Shown: positions 23,938 through 35,858, counted from the stretch's first letter. The stretch is DNA of 64,000 nucleotides from Antilocapra americana (GCA_007570785.1 ML661885.1:17592000-17655999); one strand, 5' to 3'. Notes: a model not told the origin generated them from the sequence alone. Numbers and translations are program-made.

Positions 23938-24389
23938 ATGCATGCTTAAGGCTTGCTGAGGTATATTTCTATTATCTTTTTAAAATTGAGAACAAGATTA
24001 TTTTCTTCATGTATGATAATTTTACCATCAGGGGTATTTATAACATTAACTTATACATTAACATTTAACTTATACGTTTGTGCTAAGCTTTGAAAGCAGG
24101 CCTTTGGTGTATTTACACTTCACTGATGTAGAGCATTGACTTTGTCATAGGGTTCTTCCATGGATCCAGGCAGTCTGTCATCAAAAGCAGTGCACAGGGA
24201 AGCACTATAGGTCATGTTTATATTTCATGAAGCATAAAATAAGAGAGTTTGGACCCTTGCCTTCACAGTGTATTTTGCTTTAGTAAACTAATAAAAAGTT
24301 ACCATTCATTCATTCATCTCAACTTATTTGTATCTCAAAACATAATATCTTAGATAAAATAATTCAATAACTTTATTATCTCGAATGTG

Positions 24390-24912
24390 TCATAGTAACT
24401 GGGTTTGGCAAATGATGTTTGAGTGGTGAGATCTATGCTCCCCCCACTGGAATCTGGGTAGGGGCTTATGACTGCTCCAATGAATAGAAGAGATAGCGTG
24501 AAACTTTCTAGGTTTATTTATATAAAAGATCCAGCTCTTGTCATGTTCTTCTCCTTCACACATAAACCTTCAGAAACTTGGAGCCACTTAGGTCTGGCCA
24601 TCCAGGAGAGGCCATCCTAGAGAGATCATCTGAAGAGACAACAAAGAGAGAGAGGCACAGGAAAAGCTCCATTTGTGTGTGCCTTCTCAGATGAGGCATA
24701 AGTCATGTGAGGAAAGACACCTTTGAGAGGACCGCAGCCACAGTCACCATTGGACAGCCACTGCATGGGCATCCCCAAGTTAGAATCACCCAGCTGAACC
24801 TCTCTTGAACTGCCTCTAACAGATATCATGACAGGCAGTATATTTTTGTTTTTGTTTTAAACCACTATGCCTTTGAATAATCTATTACAAGATATAGCAA
24901 CTGAAACACCTA
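24390..24912 (+). mobile_element. MLT1-like MaLR LTR
   Basis: Recognised by conserved LTR phrases in order: 'ggaatctgggtaggggctta', 'tgactgctccaatgaataga', 'ataaaagatccagctcttg', 'atccaggagaggccat', then the 3' end 'tgttttaaaccactatgcct' and 'gatatagcaactgaaac'. It is decayed and non-coding, with no internal retroviral genes alongside. The exact MLT1 subtype is not determined. Confidence 0.7.
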
Positions 24913-25224
24913 CCAATTACTATTAAAATAAATGGAAAAATTTACCTGACCACTTGCATTAGATTCTCCTTTTAAATTTTAGATTTAAATTAAATTAAAC
25001 TTAATTTTAAAACTTGCTCATTAAATCAACTGTTGATGGATTTCTCCTGAGATTAAAGGAATCAGCATTTTTGTTTTGAAGTCCCTGGAATTACTTCTCT
25101 CTCTGTGTTCATATACAATATTCATATTCATCTTTTGGAGTAGTCTCTTTAAAAAGTATTGACTTGAGAAGAACTTGCAGCCTGAGAAAAACTCAAAATT
25201 GAAGAGGGCATCAGCCATTACAAA

Positions 25225-25355
25225 AAGATCACAGATTTTGAATCAGATAAAGTGAAATCCCACCTCTAAGAATGTAACTTAACTTCCTTGGTCTCAGGTT
25301 GTTCATCTATAGTATGGGGGCAATTGTATCAGGGCTGCAAGGACAAAACTAACTC
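25225..25355 (+). mobile_element. MIR SINE fragment
   Basis: Core and 3' part of MIR: 'aatgtaacttaacttccttg', 'tctcaggttgttcatctata' and 'gtatgggggcaa'. Strongly diverged. Confidence 0.6.
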
Positions 25356-25402
25356 ATTCTTCAGGTAACACTAAGTCTTTCCAGTAGTGGTAATAATATG
25401 TA

Positions 25403-25628
25403 TGCATGCAGGCATGCTAATTCTCTTCAGTTGTGTTCAACTCTTTGAGATGTCATGGACTGTAGTCCACCAGGCTCCTCTGTCCATGGGATTCTCCAGG
25501 CAAGAATACTGGAGCGGGTTGCCATTTCCTCCTCCAGGGGATCTTCCTGACCCAGAGATAGAAGAACTCCAGAGTGTTTCCTGCATTGGCAGGAGGTCCT
25601 TACCACTAATGGCAGCTGGGGAGCCCAA
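25403..25628 (-). mobile_element. Bov-tA SINE
   Basis: Minus-strand full-length copy; the tail begins at the 'gctaattctcttcagttgtg' side and the head ends at 'cagctggggagccc'. Confidence 0.9.
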
Positions 25629-26177
25629 TACTCTATATAGAATGTAACAAATATTCAGGAACACCAAATTTAGGATAAAAAAGATTTATTTGAGTTGAAT
25701 ATATTAAAGACTGTAGTCAGTTTTTTATTAAAGATTTCTTTACCAAGCTTCCCTAAACACCCATCCTTCAACTCTACTGCCTTCAATTGCTTATTTCCAT
25801 ACAGCTAATACCTTTACAGTTTTTTAAAAAAGTATAGTTGTAAAGTTTATGGAGTGATAATCAGGTACCATTTGATCCTCAGAAAAGAAATTATGAAATT
25901 AAAATGCAATCCTGAAACTTAAATAATTTTTGAAGGTTTATTTTTTCACTCATCAAAAAATCCATGTTTCTTTATGCTTAATTTTTTAAATGTGATTGTA
26001 AGAATCTAGGAAGCTAAATTGAGTAGATGAAGACCAAGTCAGTATATATTATTCAATGATATTGACTTCATTGAAACATTTCTTAGAAAAGTTTCCTCAA
26101 CCAAAATATATTTGAAAACCTTTTAAATTTACTACTGAAATAGTGTCAGATATATCAATAATATTGTCAAGGAATGA
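25629..26177. other. Unassigned AT-rich intergenic DNA
   Basis: No gene or repeat was recognised. Confidence 0.5.
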
Positions 26178-26189
26178 ATATCAGAATAT

Positions 26190-26385
26190 GCATGCCTGCT
26201 TAGTCACACAGTCATGTCTGACTCTTGTGACACCATGGACTATATCCTGCCATGCTCCTCTGTCCAAGCAAGAATACTGCAGTGGGTTGCTACATTCTTC
26301 TCCAGGGTATCTTCCTAAGCCAAAAATCAAACCCAGGTCTCCTGCATTGCAGGCAGTCTTTACTGCCTGAGCCACCAGAGAAGCC
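26190..26385 (-). mobile_element. Bov-tA SINE with TSD
   Basis: Minus-strand copy bounded by perfect 12-base direct repeats, atatcagaatat, at 26178-26189 and 26386-26397. About 14 bases are missing where 'catgggattctccagg' is expected. Confidence 0.93.
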
Positions 26386-26488
26386 ATATCAGAATATAAA
26401 TGACATGTAAATATTGAAATCTTAACTTACACATATCTGATTGAGACATTATCATTTACCTTGCACTCCTGTTACCATACGCCCTCAG

Positions 26489-27402
26489 TTCAGTTCAGTT
26501 CAGTTGCTCAGTCGTATCCAACTATTTGTGACCCCATGAATTGCAGCACACCAGGCCTCCCTGTCTCTCACCAACTCCCGGAGTCCACACAAACCCATGT
26601 CCATTGAGTCAGTGATGCCATCCAGCCATCCCATCCTCTGTTGTCCCCTTCTCCTCCTGCCCCCAATCCTTCCCAGCATCAGGGTCCTTTCCAATGAGTC
26701 AACTCATCGCATGAGGTGGCCAAAGTATTGCAGTTTCTGCTTCACCATCAGTCCTTCCAATGAACACCCAGGACTGATCTCCTTTAGGATGGACTGGTTG
26801 GATCTCCTTGCAGTCCAAGGAACTCTAAAGAGTCTTCTCCAACACCAGTTCAAAAGTATCAATTCTTTGGTGCTCAGCCTTCTTCACTGTCCAACTCTCA
26901 CATCCATACATGACCACTGGAAAAACCATAGCCTTGACTAGACGGACCTTTGTTGGCAAAGTAATCTCTCTGCTTTTTAATATGCTGTCTAGGTTGGTTA
27001 TAACTTTCCTTTCAAGGAGTAAGTGTCTTTTGATTTCATGGTGGCAATCACCATCTACAGTGATTTTGGAGCCCAGAAAAGTAAAGTCTGACAGTTTTTC
27101 CACTATTTCCCATGAAGTGATGGGACCAGATGCCGTGATCTTAGTTTTCTTAATGTTGAGCCTTCAGCCATTTTTTTCACTCTCCTCTTTCACTTTCATC
27201 AAGAGGCTTTTTAGTTCCTCTTCACTTTCTGCCATAAGGATGGTGTTGTCTGCATATCTGAGGTTATTGATTTTTCTCCCGGCAGTGTTGATTCCAGCTT
27301 GTGCTTCTTCCAGCCCAGCATTTCCCATGATGTACTCTGCATATAAGTTAAATAAGCAGGGTGACAATATGCAGCCTTGACGTATTCCTTTTCCTATTTG
27401 GA
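26489..27402 (-). mobile_element. BovB LINE, 5'-truncated, with TSD
   Basis: The (TTCAG)n end (3' tail on the other strand) is at the left, followed by 0.9 kb of the BovB 3' half. It stops inside the RT domain at 'tttggaacca'. Direct repeats of 15 bases with one mismatch flank it: accatacgccctcag at 26474-26488 and accatacaccctcag at 27403-27417. The 5' junction shares 'acca' with the target, a microhomology join. Confidence 0.95.
26500..27367 (-). pseudogene. BovB reverse transcriptase relic with mutated active site
   Basis: Frames 27367-27164, 27103-26825 and 26694-26500 give the palm, thumb and C-terminal tail (LSPCLFNLYAEYIMGNAGLEEAQ type start; [27 protein letters not shown] end). The catalytic motif reads YADN rather than YADD (RYADNTILMAESEEEL), which would remove an essential metal-binding aspartate. 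Frame breaks lie near 27164 and 26825. Confidence 0.88.
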
Positions 27403-27417
27403 ACCATACACCCTCAG

Positions 27418-29411
27418 GTTCTATTTAATAAAGTTTCCTAAAGCCATAAACAGAAGTAAGTTTATGGTTACTGGCAATTGACAATCTTCAGAAGAAGGAG
27501 TGACACATTAGTTGACCCATACGACCAGAAAATATAGGCCATCAGTCTGGAATCTGCATCACTTCTGGAACAGTGGCTATTTCCATGAGGATCCCTGACA
27601 TGGAAATAAAAAAGACACAGCTCTTTAGGTGTGCTTTCATACTCAAACACTGGAAACACTTTGTAGAGCCCCTGGATGCTATTCTACAAGATCTAGTTCT
27701 ACAAAAACAGGCAAGAAGTCATGTGGGCTAGCACAGCCCTTATGTTAACCTAAGTTGCATAAAGTTATTACAGGTCATACATTTTATTCTTCTGATTTCC
27801 TCAAAACCAGGCATTTCAGTGAAAACCATGTCTTGGATGTACTCTCATTCATCACATTAAAATTTCTTTAATAGCTTTAGGATACAACTTTTCCAGAAAG
27901 ACTGACTTTACATTTGACCCTAAAAATCTAGACTCCAGGGGAATAAAGTCCGGAGATGTACTTAAGTACCACTTTGATCCCAAAGAAACTTGGCACATTA
28001 AACTAATAAAAATGACTGTAAAACCATCTGTAAACATGAAGTGCCATATAAATGCTTATTAATAAGCATTTTTCTTCAATTTATATTTATTTTTATTCCA
28101 AGGTGCCTCTTAAAATGCATTATAGTTTATTGTGTATAATGTCTTTCAAAAAATTATATTCAAGGCATTTTTGAGAGTTAAATACATGTCAGTATGTGGC
28201 ATAAATTATAGAAGGGCACTTTGAATGGTAAATGAATTAGTGCATTCAGTCATAAGGCCAGAGAGAAATGGGTTGTGTAAGCGTCTGGTTTGAAATATCT
28301 AGACTCCCTGGAACCAACTCTTCAAATCCCAGCAGGCCTGCTCTGTCCTTCATCCTTCTAAGATAAGAGTCCATTCATTTTATAGTCTGCTGGTTTTTTG
28401 AATGATCCCTTGGAACAGTAGGCATGTCTGCTCTGTGTGAACATTTTACAGAGTCAGTTCAAGGAAAAAAAAACATTCACGAGAATTTAAACAGAACTAA
28501 GATATCATTCTATGTGGGCAATATTTTAGTGGTAAAGAGAAGCTGACTTAGAACATAGCTGGAGTAAGAAATGTAGAAGAATATTCAAGGATTTAAAAGA
28601 CAAAGGAGAAGTTAGCTTCTGGCTAGTTGCTACCACTGACCCCTAGAAATGTTTTTAAGTATGGGGAAATGGATTCCAATATAACAATAGAATTTACAAG
28701 AGCGTGGAATTGACTTACACTACATAGTTGATATTTTGGATTGCCTTATGTTTTTTTATGAAACATTAATCTGAATCTATAAAGAAAACCCATTTTTCAT
28801 TATAGACAGAACTTCCAAGATTTTAAGTATGAGGCAGAAGAATAGGGTACTATAATGTAAGGTAAAGAACACAAGTCATCTTTGAATGTAGCCTTTTAAA
28901 GACCTGAACATATACTTCAAAGTAGTGATTTTCAAGTTTTCCCAGCCTCCACAAACTCTGCCAGGTGTCAGGCATTTGATTATAAAAAGGTGGCATCAAA
29001 TTCAGGGGATTTTAATCTTCCCCAGATGATGACTTGTGTTGGAATTTTCCAGATTCCTATGTGGGTTAAGAGGATACTTATAACATAAATTAAAACTGAA
29101 AATGGACATGGTCTCAGGTTGTTCCTCTTTCACTTTGAGACATTCCAGAAGTTCTGGTGGTAAAAAAAAAAAAAAAAGCTAGGATAGTCTGGTTGTATCT
29201 TCAAATTTCACCGATACATTTTGGCTCACCAAAGGTTGTGAGCTACTCTTTAAGAAAAACTTATTTTTCATAAAATTAGTATTTGATATTTTACTGTCCC
29301 AACATACTTCTGTAGATCTACTTCTCTAAGCTTCCACTGTTTCTATATCCCCACTATCATCTTTGCAAATGACCATAGAAACAATCCATAGTGCTGATGA
29401 GGTCCCATACA
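27418..29411. other. Unassigned intergenic DNA
   Basis: About 2 kb without a recognisable gene or repeat. There is a 16-base A run at 29162-29177 that does not clearly end any element. Confidence 0.5.
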
Positions 29412-29645
29412 GACAAACTAGTGTGTGTGTGCTAAATTGCTTCAGTCGTGTCTAACTCTTTGTGACCCTATGGACTATAGCCCACCAGGATCCTCTGTCC
29501 AGGTGATTCTCCAGTCAAGAATACTGGAGTTGGTTGCCATGACTTCCTCCAGGAGACCTTCCCAACCCAGAGATTGAAACCGCCTCTCCTGCAGCTCCTG
29601 CACTACAGGTAGATTCTTTACTGCTGATCCACCACAGGAAAGCTA
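29412..29645 (-). mobile_element. Bov-tA SINE
   Basis: Minus-strand copy with a GT-rich left end ('gtgtgtgtgctaaattgctt') and a worn head at the right. It carries a small duplication ('ctcctgcagctcctgcac'). Confidence 0.88.
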
Positions 29646-30137
29646 AAAAGCCTACCAATTTGTCTTCAGAAGAGTAAACGAACAGAAACAAAATAAAAGC
29701 ATGAGACCAATCTCTGGACTTTTATTAAATAACTCTTTCACATAATGCAAGTTTACGAGTAGTAATCCTGAAGCAAGGTACCCATTAAATAAAGAAGAAT
29801 ATTATCAAGCCAATAAATAAATTTCTGCACTCATTTTAATTTTTTTTCACCTAAATAACACTTGCTCTTTTTTGAAGTATCCTGTTTTCTTTTTTGATCT
29901 TTGCTCCTATTGTGAAAGCAAGTCTGAGATAAACTACCGAAGGATGAATGATCACATGGGGCAGATCCTATTTCAGTTGAGGACTGCCTAGAACAGCTTA
30001 TACATAGTTGTTCATAACATATGTAAAAATGCCTTGCCGAGATATGCATAGCTGACCAAAACCTAAAAAAGTTGGTGAAATTTACTTGACTAGAAGCTCC
30101 AGTATTTGTATAAAACAGTTAACAGAAAATTGAATGA
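29646..30137. other. Unassigned AT-rich intergenic DNA
   Basis: No gene or repeat was recognised. A 72-codon minus-strand frame at 29831-30049 has no known motif. Confidence 0.5.
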
Positions 30138-30468
30138 ACCTAAGTAGCAAGGAGAGATAAGAAAGTCTTCCTTAGCGATCAATGCAAAGAAATAGAGGGA
30201 AACAACAGAATGGGAAAGACTAGAGCTCTCTTTAAGAAAATTAGAGATACCGAGGGAACATTTCATGAAAAGATAGGCTCAATAAAGGACAGAAATGGTA
30301 TGGACCTAACGGAAGCAGAAGGTATTAAGAAGAGGTGGCAATAATACACAGAAGAACTGTACAAAAAAGATTTTCATGATCCAGATAATCACAATGCTGT
30401 GATCGCTCACCTAGAGCCAGACATCCTGGAATGTGAAGTGTGAATGAACTGAACTGAACTGAACTGAA
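30138..30468 (+). mobile_element. BovB LINE with large internal deletion
   Basis: Starts in the linker region ('gcaaggagagataagaaagt') and runs colinearly to 'gacatcctggaatgtgaagt', just before the RT domain. It then jumps straight to the 3' terminal tail 'gtgaatgaactgaactgaac'. Roughly 1.3-1.4 kb of RT and C-terminal sequence is absent, compared with the copy at 18920-22208. Confidence 0.9.
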
Positions 30469-30644
30469 GCAGCCATAACAGCAGTGCCTTATCTAAAAAA
30501 AGGGAAATTAATAATTCTTACTTGTTTTTAGGATGCTTAATTGAGATAGATTGTTTTGAGAACTACTCCTAATGTGTGGCCACTGATGAAATTATTTACC
30601 TCAAAAGGATTTCACATAATAAATGAAAATTTTCATATGAAAAT

Positions 30645-31611
30645 TATTGTTGTTGTTCAGTCTCTCAGTCATGTCCAACTCTATGTGACCTCATGGACTG
30701 CAGTATGCCAGGCTTTCCTGTCCTTCACTATCTCCCAGAGTTTGCTCAAATTCATGTCCATTGACTCAGTGATGCTGTCTAACCATCTTATCCTCTGCAT
30801 CTCCCTTTTCTTCTTGCCTTCACTCTTTCCCAGCATCAAGGTTTTTCCCTGTGAGTCAAGTCGTTGCATCAGGTGGCCAAAGTATTGGAGCCTCAGCTTC
30901 AACATCAGTTCTTCCAATGAATTTTCAGGCTTGATTTCCTTTAGTGTTGAATGGTTTGGTCTTCTTGTAGTGCAAGGGATTCGCAAAGTCTTCTCCAGCA
31001 CCAGGATTTGAAACATCAGTTCTTCGGCACTCAGCATTCTTTATAGTCCAACTGTCACATCCATACATGACTACTGGAAAAACCATAGCTGTGACTATAT
31101 GGACCTTTGTTGCTGAAGTAATATCTTTGCTTTTTAATATGCCGTCTAGGTTTGTCGTAGCTTTTCTTCCAAGGAATAAGTGTCTTTAATTGGCTGTAGT
31201 CACTGTCTACAGTGATTTTGGAGCTGAAGAAAATAAAATCTTTCACCGTTTCCATTTTTTCCCCTTCTGTTTGCAGTGAAGTGATGGGACTGAATGCCAT
31301 TATCTTAGTTTTTTTTTCTATGTTGAGGTTTAAGCCAGGTTTTTCACTCTCCTGTTTCTCCCTTATCAAGAGGCTCTTTAGTTCTTCTTCACTTTCTGCC
31401 ACTAGAGTGGTATCATCTGCATATCTGACGTCATTGATATTTCCCCTGGCAATCTTAATTCCAGATTGTGTTTCATCAAGTCTGGCATTTCTCATGATGT
31501 ACTCTGCCTAGACATTAAATAAGCAGGCTGACAGTATACAGCCTTGATGTACTCCCTTCCGAATTTTGAATCAGTCTGTTGTTTACCATCTGAGCCTCCT
31601 ATCTTGTCTAC
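30645..31611 (-). mobile_element. BovB LINE, 5'-truncated, with TSD
   Basis: About 0.94 kb of the BovB 3' half on the minus strand. Perfect 14-base direct repeats, tttcatatgaaaat, lie at 30631-30644 and 31612-31625. BovB similarity ends near 31583; the last 28 bases before the right repeat are not BovB and begin with a 13-base match to the Bov-tA head (31584-31596). Confidence 0.93.
30681..31495 (-). pseudogene. BovB reverse transcriptase relic
   Basis: Frames 31495-31055 and 31037-30681 give the end of the palm with an intact YADD motif (VRYADDTTLVAESEEEL), the thumb and the C-terminal tail (LEKTLRIPCTTRRPNHSTLKEIKPENSLEEL...). They are separated by a frame break near 31040-31055. The N-terminal half is missing. 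Non-functional. Confidence 0.87.
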
Positions 31612-31625
31612 TTTCATATGAAAAT

Positions 31626-33119
31626 AGTTTTTTTCCCAAAGATCTAATGAAAAATATATAAATGCATCACATTAGAGGCTTTATCATGCAAAACAATCTT
31701 CAATATGTGTAGAGTAGCTCAAGACCAAATATTTCTAACTTATAAATGATAATTTCAATAGGAAAGGTGTTGATTCAGTTGAAGGAGTAGTGTTCTTTGA
31801 AACCCAGAGCATAAAAGAAAAACAGAACCCTCAGAAACCAGTGGTTTTCCAGTTACCTACAAATTGCTTAAGTGCGGGTTTACTGTTTCTTATACCATCC
31901 CTGGAGCTGGGGCCTGGGATTACTGCCTGATTTTGGTAGGTGTGATACACTGGACAGACTGTGGGACCAGATGACTTCTAATAAAGCTTCCAATTTAAGA
32001 ATGTTTATTACTTTGTATCTTGGAACTTGATTTTAATTATATTAACATACTCCTTCATATGATAATTTACTTTTGCATTTTCTAAACTCTTACTCTTTTA
32101 GATAGTTCCATTAAAATTAGTATAGTAGAAGCTTGGAAATGATTTCAATACATACTATGTTATGAGATATAATAATAATGTCAAGCCTGGCCATTAAAAT
32201 TTACTGTACAGAATATACAAAAAAACCCCAACACACAGAACAGCTACCCATTTTAGGATATGATTTTCTTGTTTTTTTGAACTACAAATACATATATCTA
32301 AACAGACACTTATATTTTTAAAGAACTCTCAACACAAAGATTAGCAACATGCATTCAGATTACATTTTAGGTAGAATAAGCAGATCATGAATATTTATGT
32401 AGTTTGGAATGACTTGTATTCCACAATCTGTATGGCCAACCAAGTAATTATGCAAAGATAGTTTCATTTAAAATTTCAAATGCTATATTTTAGATTGTGT
32501 TGAACAGTTTAAATGCATATTGATAAATGGAAGGAAATAGCTTCTATTTAAAAACAATACATTTAAGTTGGAAAAATGCCATTACAGCATATTTTGAAAT
32601 GTTAAAATGGCTGGAATTGTGTTACTATAAGAGCTAACAAAGGTCCAAATGCTGTCTGATGTTTAAAAACTAGACATAATTGGCTCTATTGAAGAGAATA
32701 CAGTTCTAAGATTTAGTCTGATAAGTTCTTATGCTTTGATTTATGCATTCATTGTGTGTAGCTTGTCTGGTTTGACCTGTACATACAACAAAGTGAAAGA
32801 GGAACTCCAAATAGAAGTTATTATGGGTTAGGAGCAGAGTGATGTATCTCTAATACGAAATCATCTGAATGGCAATTTAGTTATTTTATCTTCTTCCATG
32901 ACAGATTATGTAATTAGTCTTTTAGAAAAAGAATTTGCAGTCATAATCTCTACATACTACTCTGCTAGGCATTTGGGGATGCAAAATGTATGTTACTAGA
33001 AGGGGATAAAGAGCATGCCAACAAAATACATAGATTATAATACCAAGAATAGAAATATTTTACTAAAATACAGGGTGACAAGTAAAATACGAATGCCTCA
33101 ACATTCTGTTAAATAGAAA
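31626..33119. other. Unassigned AT-rich intergenic DNA
   Basis: No gene was recognised. Around 32930-33010 the words 'ctctgctaggcatttgggga' hint at an L2/MIR relic. Confidence 0.5.
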
Positions 33120-33232
33120 AAATTGGGGCTTTGGAACCAGACATCATTTCAAATTCAGGGTGAACTACCTTTCAGATCTTTGTCCTTGTACAAATTTTTT
33201 GAATCTCAGTTTCTGTGGTTATAAAATGTCCA
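33120..33232 (+). mobile_element. MIR SINE fragment
   Basis: Colinear with MIR: 'ggggctttggaaccagacat', 'ttcaaattcagggtgaact', 'tttgaatctcagtttctg' and 'ttataaaatg' in the expected order. Confidence 0.7.
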
Positions 33233-33379
33233 CTACAAAGCATTTGTTATATAGGAGAACTTCTTTGTAGGCTAATTTCCACACTTTCTTCACTTTCTCC
33301 TCCTCTCATGTCAGTGAGTTACCCTAGCCCAAGCCAGTGTCCCACTACACATTTGGTGCCTGGAATTTGTGTCCCCTTT

Positions 33380-34432
33380 TTAATCACCATTAAAACTGAA
33401 AACATAGATGCGTGGATTTATCTCTGGGCTTTCTATTCTGTTCCATTGATCTATATTTCTGTCTTTGTGCCAGTACCATACTGTCTTAATGACTGTGGAT
33501 TTGTAGTATAGCCTAAAGTCAGGTAGGTTGATTCCTCCAGTTCCATTCTTCTTTCTCAAGATTGCTTTGGCTATACGAGGTTTTTTGTATTTCCATACAA
33601 ATTGTGAAATTATTTGTTCTAATTCTTTGAAAAAGACCTCTGGTAGCTTGATAGGAATTGCATTGAATCTATAGATTGCTTTGGGTAGTATACTCATTTT
33701 CACTATATTGATTCTTCCAATCCACGAACACGGCACATTTCTCCATCTGTTTGTGTCCTCTTTGGTTTCTTTCATCAGTGTTTTATAGTTTTCTATATAC
33801 AAGTCTTTTGTTTCTTTAGGTAGAAATACTCCTAAGTATTTTATTCTTTTTGTTTCGATGGAATATGGAATTGTTTCCTTAATTTCTCTTTCTGATTTCT
33901 CATTGTTAGTGTATAGGAATGCCAGGGATTTCTGTGTGTTGATTTTGTATCCTGAAACTTTGCTATATTCGCTGATTAGCTCTAGTAATTTTCTCGTAGA
34001 GTCTTTAGGGTTTTCAACATAGAGGATCATGTCATCTGCAAACAGAGAGAGTTTTACTTCTTCTTTTCCAATCTGGATTCCTTTGATTTCTTTATCTGCT
34101 CTGATTGCTGTGGCCAAGACTTCCAAAACTATGTTGAAAAGTAGTGGTGAGAGTGGGCACCCTTGTCTTGTTCCTGATTTCAGGGGGAATGCTTCCAGTT
34201 TTTCACCATTGAGGATAATGTTTGCTGTGGGTTTGTCATATATAGCTTTTATTATGTTGAGGTATGTTCCTTCTATTCCTGCTTTTTGGAGGGTTTTTGT
34301 CATAAATGGATGTTGAATTTTGTCAAAGGTTTTCTCTGCATCTATTGAGATAATCATGTGATTTTTATTTTTCAATTTGTTAATGTGGTGTATTACATTG
34401 ATTGATTTGCGAATATTGAAGAATCCTTGCAT
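33380..34432 (-). pseudogene. L1 ORF2 reverse transcriptase segment, inverted part
   Basis: A 350-codon open frame encodes L1 RT from [16 protein letters not shown] through the fingers and palm, with the catalytic FADD motif intact ([18 protein letters not shown]), to the thumb ([21 protein letters not shown]) and beyond. The last residues (after PEINPRIY) are flanking host sequence read through the insertion border. It has no L1 stop or frameshift, so the source was young, but it is cut off from its own C-terminus by the inversion. Confidence 0.92.
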
Positions 34433-35858
34433 CCCTGGGATAAAGCCTACTTGATCATGATGTATGATTTTTTTAATGTGTTGTCTTTGACAAAGGAGGC
34501 AAGAATATACAATGGAGAAAAGAAAACCTCTTTAACAAGTGGTGCTGGGAAAACTGGACAGCTACTTGTAAAAGAATGAAACTAGAACACTTTCTAACAC
34601 CATACACAAAGATAAACTCAAAATGGATCAAAGATCTAAGCATAAGACCAGAAACTATAAAACTCCTAGAGGATAACATTGGGAAAACACTCTCTGACAT
34701 AAACCAAAGCAGGATACTCCATGACCCACCTCCCAGAATATTGGAAATAAAAGCACGAATAAACAAATGGGACCTAATTAAAATTAAAAGCTTCTGCACA
34801 ACAAAGGAAACTGTAAGCAAGGTGAAAAGACAGCCTTCAGAATGGGAGAAAATAATAGCCAATGGAGCAATGGACAAACAATTAATCTCAAAAATATACA
34901 AGCAACTCCTGCAGCTCCATTCTAGAAAAATAAACAACCCAATCAAAAAGTGGGCCAAAGAACTTAACAGACATTACTCCAAAGAAGACATAAAAATGAC
35001 TAACAAACACATGAAAAGATGCTCAACATCACTCATTATCAGAGAAATGCAAATCAAAACCACAATGAGGTATCACTTTATACCAGTCAGAATGGCTGTA
35101 ATCCAAAAATCTACAAGCAATAAACGCTGGAGAGGATGTGGAGAAAAGGGAACTCTCTTACACTGTTGGTGGGAATGCAAACTAGCACAGCCACTATGGA
35201 AAACAGTGTGGAGGTTCCTTAAAAAACTGCAAATAGTCCTGCCATATGACCCAGCAATCCCACTGCTGGGCATATACACCGAGGAAACCAGAATTGAAAG
35301 AGCCACGTGTACCCCAATGTTCATCGCTGTATTGTTTACAATAGCCAGGACATGGAAGCAACCTAGATGCCCATCAACTGACGAATGGATAAGAAAGCTG
35401 TGGTACATATACACAATGGAATATTACTCAGCATTAAAAAAAAAATTCATTTGAATCAGTTCTACTCAGATGGACGAAACTGGAGCCCATTATCCAGAGT
35501 GAAGTAAGCCAGAAGGAAAAACAACAATATAGTATATTAACACATATATATGGAATTTAGAAAGACGGTAATGAGAACCCAACATGCGAGACAGCAAAAG
35601 GAGCGCAGATGTATAGAATAGACTCGTGGACTCTGTGGATGAGGGTAAGGGTGGGATGATATGGGAGAATGGCATTGAAACATGTTAATTATCATATGTC
35701 TAATCAATCGCCAGCCCAGGGTTGATGCTTGGGGCTGGTGCATCGAGATTTCCCTGGGGGAGGGAGGAGGGAGGGAGGAGGGAGGGGGGTTCTGGAGGGG
35801 GAGCATATGTAAACTCATGGTGATATCATGGCATTGTATGGCAAAACTAATAAAAAAA
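33403..35858. mobile_element. Young bovid L1 with 5' inversion
   Basis: The left part (33403-34484) is antisense ORF2 and the right part (34485-35858) is sense ORF2 plus 3' UTR and a poly-A tail. On the reference copy at 53.6-57.7 kb the two inner breakpoints lie only about 9 bases apart. Direct repeats of 12 bases, aaaactgaaaac, flank the whole element at 33392-33403 and 35859-35870. The left one starts in a TT/AAAA site, the preferred L1 endonuclease target. This is the classic twin-priming structure. Confidence 0.95.
34485..35454 (+). pseudogene. L1 ORF2 C-terminal segment, sense part
   Basis: Continues ORF2 after the inversion point: [10 protein letters not shown]..., then [39 protein letters not shown] and the cysteine-rich end, finishing with [14 protein letters not shown]. 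The frame is intact from 34494 to the stop at 35452-35454. It differs from the copy at 54013-54981 in about 10 of 292 residues, so both are recent. Confidence 0.92.

Larger units (their letters stand above)
22519..24389. other. Unassigned AT-rich intergenic DNA
   Basis: No gene was recognised. It contains the palindromic AT repeat at 23158-23250 and the CT/C tract at 23896-23937, listed separately. Confidence 0.5.

Noticed and set aside
26597..27380. Plus-strand frames of 114 and 156 codons
   Set aside because: Antisense shadows of the minus-strand BovB reverse transcriptase.
29162..29177. A-run as a processed-pseudogene tail
   Set aside because: No gene-like sequence precedes it and no flanking duplication was found.
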